From assembly GCA_946478895.1 (NCBI GenBank), contig CAMLDY010000120.1, forward strand, positions 1 through 7,451: 7,451 bases of DNA, read 5' to 3'. Source of the stretch: an uncultured Gemmatimonadota bacterium. GTDB taxonomy: Bacteria > Gemmatimonadota > Gemmatimonadetes > Gemmatimonadales > Gemmatimonadaceae. Of the stretch, positions 1 through 6,633 are shown one piece after another; the stretch's first letter is position 1; each line of letters opens with the position of its first letter. The notes under the pieces are model-generated. The model had not been told where the DNA came from. It saw only the letters and a program-made list of their open reading frames with translations, and ran no database searches. Position numbers and translations under genes: made by a program.

Positions 1-3
1 TGC

Positions 4-1140
4 CTAGGCGCGAGAAATAACTTTCCCTAGGTCTCTTCCGGCCATCAAGCAGTAATCGAAGTAATCGAGACTGGCATCCGCTCGCGCCAACAACCCTTCC
101 GCGATCCCTACTCTCGACTCCGGAAACTCGCGAACCTGCGCTTCGATGACGTGCGAAAGCCATCCCTCGGCGTGTCCGACATCGATGATCGCGTGGGCGC
201 CGTAGTAGACGACGGTCTTCTTCCGGATTCCGAGTCGCGTCGCGCCGTGGACGACGCGGGTGCAGCGCTGCGGAGCGAGCAGCTCCACGGCGCCGAGCAC
301 TCCCTGCGCGCGGAAGACGTTGCGGCGGTGGATGCAGCTCCAGATCATCAAGTTGATTCCGGACAGAACTTCCCACGGGAGCTCACTCGCGTCGGGAGCG
401 GAGATGCCGAGGTCGTCGATCAGTTGATGGAATAGATGGGTGTGGACGGCCTGGTGTCGGCCTCGACCCATCTCATCCCAATAGTTGCTCGCCATTTCCA
501 TCTTCACCTCACCGCGCGTCCCCACCTGCGCGAGCGCGACGAGATCGTCGAAGGCGGCCTCGCCGGCGCATTCCATCCGCAGGAACCACTCGAGCTGCTC
601 GCGTGTCGCCTCCGAGGCGAGAAACGCGTAGAGCTCGTGCTCGTAGAGCGGATGACTGAACGCGGCGAGCTGGTACCAGCGCGCGAATTCCTTTCCCTCG
701 CGCGGCAAATCCTCGATCGTAACGCGCGATTCCGCGTGAACGCGGCGAAGGAGCTCGGCTTGCCACGGCCGTTCCAGCTCGCGCATCAATCGACAGACGA
801 ACGGATGGAACTGGTAGGCGTTCCGGCCGCCGGGCGCGATCTGGACGTGCTGCTTGTAGATCACGAGCAGCGCGCGATGAAAATCGGAGCGCGCGGGGTG
901 ATCGATCCACGGCGCGGTACGCCGATCGGTGGTGCGATCCGCAGGGTACGCGGCACTGCCGAGATCTCTGGCGACAGCGATTAGTCGTTCCTCGAGGCCA
1001 ACCTCTCCATCGAGCCGGGCGTCGAGATCGGGCGAATCGAGCAGGACAGTCAGAGAATCGGCGAGCGACTCCGTTGGCGGAGACTCGCTGGGGACGCGCC
1101 TGACCAGGGCGACAGCGGGTAGCTCGATCGACTTCAGCAT
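4..1140 (-). CDS. Iron-containing redox enzyme of the haem-oxygenase-like fold (HDO type)
   Basis: Complete 378-residue gene, ATG to TAG. It resembles the iron-containing redox enzyme family (haem-oxygenase-like di-iron oxidases/oxygenases), helical non-haem enzymes that use O2 on small amino or acyl substrates. Candidate metal ligands lie in the family order: E190/E194, then a helix with DEMGRGRHQAVHTHLF (222-237; E223 and H229 or H233), then GAVE (E286), then HAIIDVGH with H316, D320 and H323. The H-x3-D-x2-H spacing equals the H174/D178/H181 set known from the Chlamydia HDO protein CADD. At 378 residues it is longer than minimal HDOs (about 230-260); the first 80 residues are variable and probably non-catalytic. 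No signal peptide or membrane segment is visible, so it should be cytosolic. It is divergent from the methyltransferase/ATP-grasp operon, which suggests a shared pathway. The family call is fairly secure; the substrate is unknown. Confidence 0.8.
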   Translation of the reverse strand: MLKSIELPAVALVRRVPSESPPTESLADSLTVLLDSPDLDARLDGEVGLEERLIAVARDLGSAAYPADRTTDRRTAPWIDHPARSDFHRALLVIYKQHVQIAPGGRNAYQFHPFVCRLMRELERPWQAELLRRVHAESRVTIEDLPREGKEFARWYQLAAFSHPLYEHELYAFLASEATREQLEWFLRMECAGEAAFDDLVALAQVGTRGEVKMEMASNYWDEMGRGRHQAVHTHLFHQLIDDLGISAPDASELPWEVLSGINLMIWSCIHRRNVFRAQGVLGAVELLAPQRCTRVVHGATRLGIRKKTVVYYGAHAIIDVGHAEGWLSHVIEAQVREFPESRVGIAEGLLARADASLDYFDYCLMAGRDLGKVISRA

Positions 1141-1212
1141 GGCAGTTCGACTCGCTTTTCGGCCGGTTCACTGCTTGCATTCGTATCCGGCGATGTCCCC
1201 AGTTTGCAAGAC
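1141..1212. promoter_or_regulatory. Divergent intergenic region, probable promoters for both directions
   Basis: This 72-bp gap separates the start codons of the leftward iron enzyme and the rightward methyltransferase, so promoters for both must lie here or inside the opposing gene. A palindromic TTGCAA at 1204-1209 could be a -35-like element for the leftward gene, with a poor -10 (TACGAA) 19 bp on. No convincing sigma70 pair is visible for the rightward operon, and no strong Shine-Dalgarno precedes either start. The role follows from gene layout; the motif assignments are weak. Confidence 0.35.
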
Positions 1213-2274
1213 ATGAGCCCTTCGGCAGTCGGGTCACTTCTTGACGAGGCGTGGCGGCTGGAGCCGTTCGTTCCGCCGTTCGTGTTCAGCGCGTTCTTCT
1301 CCCCTGAGGACACGCTCCTCTGCGTTTGCGCGGCGGAGGCAGCGCGCGTCCTGCTGCCCGGCGGATCTTCAGACACTGTCTTTCGCGTCGCCGAGCTGAC
1401 GTCGGGCAGCGGATTGGTCGGCCTGCACCTGCTGCGCGCGGATCCGTCCGCGCGTCTTCTCGGGCTCGATATCGACGCCGAGGCCGCGACGATCGCCGGC
1501 AGGAACGCCGAAGTACTCGACCTTACAGAGCGCGCTCGATTCGTGACTGCCGATCTTTGGGCGCCGACAACTATAGAGTTGTTGAAGACCGAGCGACCGC
1601 AGCTGCTGGTTTGCAACCCACCGTACGTGCCGGAGCCGCCGGGCAGGTGCATGCAGATCGAGGCCGGCGCTGGGCCACACGGTACCGCGCACATCCTGCG
1701 CGCGCTGGAGCTGGCGCGTGACGCGCGGCCCCAGGCACTCGCCCTCTCGTGGTGCAGCCTTGCCGATCCCGCGCGAGTGGTTGCCGCGGCAGACGCTGCC
1801 GGCTACGACCTGCACAGGCTTTACGTCGCAGCGATCTCCGATGGCGAGTACTCGGGTTCCGTGCACTCGTACCTGCGCGAGCTCGGCGATTGTTACATCA
1901 ACGAGCAGCCGGACACGTTGTCGGTGCTCGCGTCCGATGGCTGCGCGCGATTTGGATACCTGCTCCTCGCCGGCGCCTTTGCGCGACGCGAGCTCACGCA
2001 CGAGAAGTCGCAGTCTGCAGACCGTGATGCGGCGCCGGCAGGCGTCGAGCAAAGCTGGCCTGCCGATGGAATGAGCCGCCACACCGGCGCGGCCGCAGTT
2101 GTCCAGAGACTCTGCAAGGACTTCGAGCGCGACGGAATCAACGCACTGTCGGCTTACGCAGAGACAACATCGCCGTTCCCGATTCACTGCTCGGTGCTCG
2201 ATCGCTGGGCTGAGCTGAGTCTGCGCGCGATGCTTCACGGGGAGATTTCGCGGGCCGCGGCAAAACGATCATGA
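1213..2274 (+). CDS. Class I SAM-dependent methyltransferase with NPPY motif (PrmC/HemK-like core) and C-terminal extension
   Basis: A 353-residue protein from ATG 1213; a TTG at 1204 would add three residues. Neither start has a good Shine-Dalgarno. The core is a Rossmann-fold methyltransferase: motif I ELTSGSGLVGL (61-71) for SAM, an acidic residue after strand 2 in GLDID (D86), and NPPYVPEPP at 135-143. The NPPY signature is typical of enzymes methylating planar amide, amino or ring nitrogens, such as PrmC/HemK on glutamine of release factors. About 70 residues precede motif I and about 210 follow NPPY, more than a bare PrmC. The tail contains GEYSGSVHSY (211-220) and a final helical stretch, and I do not recognise it. 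True PrmC normally sits beside prfA; here the neighbours are an iron enzyme and an ATP-grasp ligase, so a small-molecule or dedicated peptide substrate is more likely. It overlaps the next gene by 4 bp (ATGA). Confidence 0.83.
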   Translation: MSPSAVGSLLDEAWRLEPFVPPFVFSAFFSPEDTLLCVCAAEAARVLLPGGSSDTVFRVAELTSGSGLVGLHLLRADPSARLLGLDIDAEAATIAGRNAEVLDLTERARFVTADLWAPTTIELLKTERPQLLVCNPPYVPEPPGRCMQIEAGAGPHGTAHILRALELARDARPQALALSWCSLADPARVVAAADAAGYDLHRLYVAAISDGEYSGSVHSYLRELGDCYINEQPDTLSVLASDGCARFGYLLLAGAFARRELTHEKSQSADRDAAPAGVEQSWPADGMSRHTGAAAVVQRLCKDFERDGINALSAYAETTSPFPIHCSVLDRWAELSLRAMLHGEISRAAAKRS

Positions 2275-3572
2275 GATTCCTCGGCATCGGCGACACCGTC
2301 GACCTCGGCGACATGTACCTGCGGCTCCAGGCGGCGGGACACGACGTGCGCGTATTCGCTGGCGATGACGAGGCCCACGACGTCATGCGAGGAATGCTCC
2401 AGTTCACCGACGACTGGCAGCGGGAGCTGGACTGGATCCGTGCGGCTGGAAGAGACGCTGCGCTATTGATCGAGACCGCGTCTCTGGGCGAGACGATCGA
2501 CGATTTGCGGCGAGATGGATTCAACGTCATCGGCGGCAGTGCGCTCGGCGATCGCCTGGAGAATGACCGCGCGTATGGCCAGTCGGTCTTGCGCGGGCTC
2601 GGCATGCCGACCGCTGCATCCCACGAGTTCACGAACTTCGACGATGCCGTCGAGTTCGTGGCGACGACGCGGAAGCGCTACGTCTTCAAGATGAATGGGA
2701 GCGAGTGGTCGTCGACCCGTTCGTACGTCGGGACGATGGAGAACGGCGCCGACATGATGGCGATGCTGCGCGGCACGCAGCAGAGCTGGTCGAGCCCCGC
2801 GTCTCCTTCATTTGTGCTGATGGAGCATCTGGCCGGCATCGAGGTCGGCGTCGGCGCTTTCTTCGACGGGGAGAAGTTTCTTTCGCCGGCAAATCTGGAT
2901 TGGGAACACAAGCGCTTTTTCCCTGGCGACATTGGCGAGCTGACGGGAGAGATGGGGACCGTAGTTACCTATCGCGGCGCGGAGCGAATCTTCGAGCGCA
3001 GTCTGGCGAAGGTTGCGCCGATGCTGGGGGAGTCCGGGTACTGCGGCTACATCAATCTCAACACCATCGTCAATGACGACGGAATCTGGCCGCTCGAGTT
3101 CACGTGCCGGTTCGGTTATCCGGGATTTCCGATTCTCGATTCCCTGCATCGCTGCGGCTGGGATCAGATCTTCCGGTCGCTGATTGCGCGCGACGGAACG
3201 AGCTTTCCGACGCGGGACGGCTACTCGGTCGGCGTGGTGATCACGGTGCCGCCATTTCCATACAGGCACGGATACGAGGAGCTGGGCAAAGGCAGTCCGA
3301 TCTGCTTCGACGAAGAACTCAGCAAGGACGATTGCGACGCGCTGCACTATGGCGAAGTCGACATGCGCGATGGCCAACTCGTCACGGCGGGCATGATCGG
3401 CTACATAATGGTAGTAACGGGAGTGGCGGACACGATCGACGGTGCAAGACGCGCCGCCTACGACCGCGTGCGGAAAGTGGTGGTGCCGAATGCGCGCTAT
3501 CGGAACGACATCGGCGTGCGACTGATGGAGCACGACATGGGAGAGATGCGGCGGCTGGGGCTGGTACCGTGA
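2271..3572 (+). CDS. ATP-grasp ligase, PurD (phosphoribosylamine-glycine ligase)-like
   Basis: A 433-residue protein whose whole length follows the PurD/GARS layout. There is an N-terminal Rossmann-like domain (1-100) and LENDRAYGQSVLRGLGMPTA (96-115), matching the PurD segment that enters the ATP-grasp fold. K140 sits in YVFKMNG. DWEHKR (210-215) plus GDIGELTGEMGT (219-230) parallel PurD's DHKR and TGGMGA. EFTCRFGYPG (276-285) parallels EFNCRFGDPE at the metal site. The PurD C-terminal domain ends in DGQLVTAG (367-374) and YRNDIG (410-415). PurD couples phosphoribosylamine to glycine with ATP. This protein is divergent: the GGREHA start motif is absent, the AAGKGV nucleotide loop is replaced by SEWSSTRSYVG (144-154), and a metal-binding Asn is Thr278. 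It is therefore probably not the purine enzyme but an amide-forming ligase on another substrate. It starts inside the preceding stop (ATGA), overlaps the following gene by GTGA, and has no own Shine-Dalgarno, so translational coupling is expected. Confidence 0.85.
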   Translation: MRFLGIGDTVDLGDMYLRLQAAGHDVRVFAGDDEAHDVMRGMLQFTDDWQRELDWIRAAGRDAALLIETASLGETIDDLRRDGFNVIGGSALGDRLENDRAYGQSVLRGLGMPTAASHEFTNFDDAVEFVATTRKRYVFKMNGSEWSSTRSYVGTMENGADMMAMLRGTQQSWSSPASPSFVLMEHLAGIEVGVGAFFDGEKFLSPANLDWEHKRFFPGDIGELTGEMGTVVTYRGAERIFERSLAKVAPMLGESGYCGYINLNTIVNDDGIWPLEFTCRFGYPGFPILDSLHRCGWDQIFRSLIARDGTSFPTRDGYSVGVVITVPPFPYRHGYEELGKGSPICFDEELSKDDCDALHYGEVDMRDGQLVTAGMIGYIMVVTGVADTIDGARRAAYDRVRKVVVPNARYRNDIGVRLMEHDMGEMRRLGLVP

Positions 3573-4462
3573 CGCCGGAGGTGGCGGGGATTCTTTCGCG
3601 CTACGAGGGCGGCGCGCTGTCCGCTCCGGTCACGCTGATGCAGTTATTGATCGAAACCGAGGATGCCGATTCGGTGCGGGCGGCGGTCGCGGACTTTACA
3701 CGGACGGCGGTGGCACAGCCGGCAGTGGGCGATCGGGCCCGCGAGCTCGAGCAGTTACTCGCCGCCAACCGCAGCGGCTGCGAGCGGATCGCAGCAATGC
3801 TGCGCGCCGATGTCGATTCGTCGAAGCCGGCTCGAACGGTGGAGGAAGGTATCGCGTTCTGCGAGCGACTGTTTGACTGGTCGGTACAGCAGTCGGAGGA
3901 AGCGAGCGTCGCTCTTTATTCGCTCGGGAATCCTGCGTTGCTGGAGCGGGCGACGGAGGAGATTGTGTCGCAGCTCGACCGCTGGGGCTTGCTCAATGGC
4001 GACGCGGAAGTGCTGGACATCGGGTGCGGAATTGGGCGGCTGCTCGTGGCGCTCGCGCCGCGGGTGAAGCAAGTGGTTGGAATTGATGTGTCAGCCGAAA
4101 TGGTGAAAGCGGCGCAACGGCGGTGCGCGGCGCTCGACAATGTCACGGTGATGAAGGGAGATGGTTATGGATTGGGAGGTCTGCCCGATTCGGTGTTCGA
4201 TCTCGCCGTCGCGGTGGACAGTTTTCCGTATATGCGGCAGTCGGGATATGAGCTGGTGCGGCGATTCGTGGCGGAGTCGGCCAGGATTTTAAGGCGGGGA
4301 GGACAGCTCGTCATTCTCAACTACTCGTATTCGGAGGATGATGAAGCTGATGCGCGGGAGGTTCTCGAGCTGGCGAGAGGGAGTGGGTTCGAGGTTGTGG
4401 AGAATAGGGGGAGGCCGTTTGAGTTGTGGGATGGTGTGGCGTTTCGGTTGGTCCGGGGCTGA
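3569..4462 (+). CDS. Class I SAM-dependent methyltransferase with helical N-terminal region
   Basis: A 297-residue protein read from GTG 3569, whose GTGA overlaps the stop of the ATP-grasp gene. The frame stays open further upstream to 3104, but that stretch is antiframe to the PurD-like gene and gives arginine-rich shadow sequence, so the overlap start is preferred; a GGGG run (3557-3560) lies 8 nt upstream. Residues 145-250 form the methyltransferase fold: VLDIGCGIGRLL (148-159, SAM glycine loop), GIDVSAEMV (171-179, acidic end of strand 2), a GDGYGL region (197-202), FDLAVAVDSF (210-219, strand 4) and ILRRGGQLVIL (240-250, strand 5). The sheet ends in FELWDGVAFRLVRG. Residues 1-130 are largely helical with no catalytic motif and may bind the substrate or make a dimer. 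The acceptor atom cannot be predicted. It is the last gene of the three-gene operon and is followed by 107 non-coding bases. Confidence 0.88.
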   Translation: MTPEVAGILSRYEGGALSAPVTLMQLLIETEDADSVRAAVADFTRTAVAQPAVGDRARELEQLLAANRSGCERIAAMLRADVDSSKPARTVEEGIAFCERLFDWSVQQSEEASVALYSLGNPALLERATEEIVSQLDRWGLLNGDAEVLDIGCGIGRLLVALAPRVKQVVGIDVSAEMVKAAQRRCAALDNVTVMKGDGYGLGGLPDSVFDLAVAVDSFPYMRQSGYELVRRFVAESARILRRGGQLVILNYSYSEDDEADAREVLELARGSGFEVVENRGRPFELWDGVAFRLVRG

Positions 4463-4569
4463 GAGCTGGGAGAGCGGGGAGCTGGGAGATGGGAGCTTTG
4501 ATCGAGGACCGGAGACTTCCCTGATCGCCACCCTCCTGCTATTACATCAGCAGCGAGGAGGAACGGACC
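4463..4569 (+). promoter_or_regulatory. Intergenic leader of the EF-G-like gene with direct repeat and strong Shine-Dalgarno
   Basis: This gap separates the methyltransferase operon from the EF-G-like gene. It opens with a perfect 11-bp direct repeat, GAGCTGGGAGA at 4463-4473 and 4479-4489, with a partial third copy (GGGAGCT, 4491-4497). A weak imperfect hairpin (4500-4526) has no following T-run, so it is not a convincing terminator. A possible promoter is TTCCCT (4517-4522), 17 bp, TATTAC (4540-4545), but the -35 match is poor. The Shine-Dalgarno is clear: GAGGAGGAA at 4555-4563, with AGGAGG ending 8 nt before GTG 4570; this fixes that start. An independent promoter for the EF-G-like gene is inferred from the gap and strong ribosome site. 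Confidence 0.5.
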
Positions 4570-6633
4570 GTGACAAATTCCATCAAAAACGTGAGGACGC
4601 TCGCGCTCGTCGGGCAGGCGGGCAGCGGCAAGACTACTCTGGCCGAGGCGCTGCTCGCGAAAGCGGGAGCAGTGACCTCGGCCGGAAGCGTTGAGAGGGG
4701 TAGCACCACCTGCGATTACACCCCGCTCGAGAAGCAGCTCCACCACTCCCTCAAGCTCGCCGTCGCGAGCTTCGATGCGAAGGCCGGCGAGGAATCCGCC
4801 CGCATCCATCTGCTCGATACCCCTGGCTATCCCGACTTCCTCGGCCATTCCCTGCCGGCGCTCGCTGCGGTCGAGACGGCGGCGGTCGTGATCAACGCCC
4901 AGAACGGAATCGAGATGATGACGCCGCGCTTCATGCAGTACGCGCAGCGCCGCGGCGTCGATCGAATGATCATCGTCAACAAGATCGACTGCGACAACGT
5001 CGATTGTGAACGACTGCTCCAGCAGATTCAGGACGTCTTCGGCAAGGAATGCTTGCCGCTCAATCTCCCGGCCGGGAATCGTGGCAAAGTCTCCGACTGC
5101 TTCTTCTCACCGTCGGGCGACGCCGATTTCTCCTCAGTGGAGGATGCCCACCGCAGACTTGTCGAGCAGGTTGTGGAGGTGGATGAAGATCTTATGGGCA
5201 AGTACCTCGAGAAAGGCGAGGTCACCCCTGAAGAGTTACATGAGCCCCTCGAGCGAGCACTGCGCGAGGGGCATTTGATTCCCGTGGTCTTTACTTCCGC
5301 GAAGACGGGTGCAGGAGTCGGTGAGCTGCTCGAGGTCATCGTCAAGCTGCTGGCGAATCCCACCGAGGGGAATCCGCCGCAGTACATCAGCACATCGGCT
5401 GAAGACGGCGAGCGCACCGAGCTCACCGCAATTCCCGATACCGATCGCCACGCGCTGGCGCACGTCTTCAAGATCGAGAGTGATCCTTACGTCGGACGCA
5501 TCGCCGTGTTCCGCGTCCATCAGGGCCGACTGACGCCGAACATGCAGCTCTACATCGGCGAAGGCCGGAAGCCGATCAAGGCCGGCCACCTCTTCATGCT
5601 GCGCGGGAAAAATCAAACCGAGGTTCAGGAAGCGCTGCCCGGCGACATCTGCGCAATCGCCAAGATCGAGGAGATCCAGTTCGATCACATTCTCCACGAT
5701 TCCGCTGACGACGCGCATCTGCACCCGCGACCACTGGAGCTCCCGACGCCGGTGTTCGGCCTGGCGGTGACGCCGAAGAACCGGCGCGACGAGCAGAAGG
5801 TCTCCGACGTGCTGCACAAGATCATGGCGGAGGATCCGTGCTTCCGCATCGAGCACGATTCGCAGGCAAACGAGACGGTGATCCGCGGGCTCGGCGAGAT
5901 GCATCTGCGGGTCATCCTCGAGAAGATGGCGTCGCAGTACAAGATCGAGCTCGACACCCGCCCGCCGTCGATTCCATTCCGCGAGACGATCGTCGGCAAG
6001 GCCGAAGGTCATTGCCGGCACAAGAAGCAGACGGGCGGCGCGGGACAGTTCGGCGAAGTCTATCTGCGCGTCGAGCCGTTGCCGCGTGGCAAAGGCTTCG
6101 AGTTCGTCAACGCGGTGAAGGGCGGAACGATTCCGAGCCAGTTCATTCCGTCGGTGGAGAAAGGAGTGCGCGGCGTGCTCGACCACGGATATGTCGCGGG
6201 CTTCCCGCTCCAGGACGTGCGGGTGATCGTGTACGACGGCAAGACGCATCCGGTTGATTCGAAGGATGTCGCGTTCATGTCGGCGGGTCGCAAAGCGTTT
6301 CTCGATGCGCTGGCCAAGGCGCGGCCGATCGTGCTGGAGCCGATGGTGAACGTCGAGATCGAAGCGCCGGAAGATAAAATGGGTGACATCGCCGGCGAGC
6401 TGTCGGGACATCGCGGGCAAATCAAGCGATCGGACACGCCGAGGCCCGGGCTGGTGCAGATCACGGCGCAGGCGCCGCTGTCGGAGCTGGAGCAATTCCC
6501 GGTGCGACTCAAATCGATCACGGCGGGGCGGGGATCGTACAATCTTGAGTTCAGTCATTACGAGCCGGCGCCTATCCAGCTGCAACAGAAGCTTCAGGCG
6601 GCGCACCGGCCGCAATCGTTGGAGGCGGAGTAA
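4570..6633 (+). CDS. fusA2: Elongation factor G-like translational GTPase (EF-G2 type paralogue)
   Basis: A 687-residue protein from GTG with a strong Shine-Dalgarno, close to the usual EF-G length (about 690-700). G domain: P-loop GQAGSGKT (15-22), switch I region with LHHSL (57-61), switch II DTPGYPDF (83-90), NKID (137-140), SAK (243-245). Domain II runs about 296-380, domain III about 391-466 (including IRGLGEMHL, 438-446), domain IV about 467-588 with GGAGQFGEVYL (489-499) and tip HPVDSKDVAF (560-569), and domain V from about 589 to 665. His560 matches the domain IV tip histidine of E. coli EF-G (His583). Canonical EF-G drives ribosomal translocation and, with RRF, recycling. Two catalytic positions differ: the switch II His of DTPGH is Tyr87, and the switch I RGIT block becomes HHSL with Ser60 in place of Thr. 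Both are typical of the EF-G-like paralogue class, so this is probably an accessory factor beside a housekeeping fusA elsewhere. The family call is very secure; the symbol denotes only the paralogue class. Confidence 0.93.
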   Translation: MTNSIKNVRTLALVGQAGSGKTTLAEALLAKAGAVTSAGSVERGSTTCDYTPLEKQLHHSLKLAVASFDAKAGEESARIHLLDTPGYPDFLGHSLPALAAVETAAVVINAQNGIEMMTPRFMQYAQRRGVDRMIIVNKIDCDNVDCERLLQQIQDVFGKECLPLNLPAGNRGKVSDCFFSPSGDADFSSVEDAHRRLVEQVVEVDEDLMGKYLEKGEVTPEELHEPLERALREGHLIPVVFTSAKTGAGVGELLEVIVKLLANPTEGNPPQYISTSAEDGERTELTAIPDTDRHALAHVFKIESDPYVGRIAVFRVHQGRLTPNMQLYIGEGRKPIKAGHLFMLRGKNQTEVQEALPGDICAIAKIEEIQFDHILHDSADDAHLHPRPLELPTPVFGLAVTPKNRRDEQKVSDVLHKIMAEDPCFRIEHDSQANETVIRGLGEMHLRVILEKMASQYKIELDTRPPSIPFRETIVGKAEGHCRHKKQTGGAGQFGEVYLRVEPLPRGKGFEFVNAVKGGTIPSQFIPSVEKGVRGVLDHGYVAGFPLQDVRVIVYDGKTHPVDSKDVAFMSAGRKAFLDALAKARPIVLEPMVNVEIEAPEDKMGDIAGELSGHRGQIKRSDTPRPGLVQITAQAPLSELEQFPVRLKSITAGRGSYNLEFSHYEPAPIQLQQKLQAAHRPQSLEAE

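Noticed and set aside
1369..2238. Minus-strand open frame of 289 codons
   Set aside because: Antisense to the first methyltransferase, whose SAM and NPPY motifs are clear; no recognisable motif on the minus strand.
3104..3568. Upstream extension of the second methyltransferase frame
   Set aside because: Reads through the PurD-like C-terminal domain in another frame and gives Arg-rich shadow sequence; the GTGA overlap start at 3569 is far more plausible.
2271..3572. Annotation as housekeeping purD
   Set aside because: The missing GREHA motif, replaced glycine-rich loop, changed metal residue and non-purine neighbours argue for a different substrate.
4500..4526. Hairpin as a rho-independent terminator after the methyltransferase operon
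   Set aside because: The stem is interrupted by mismatches and no T-run follows.
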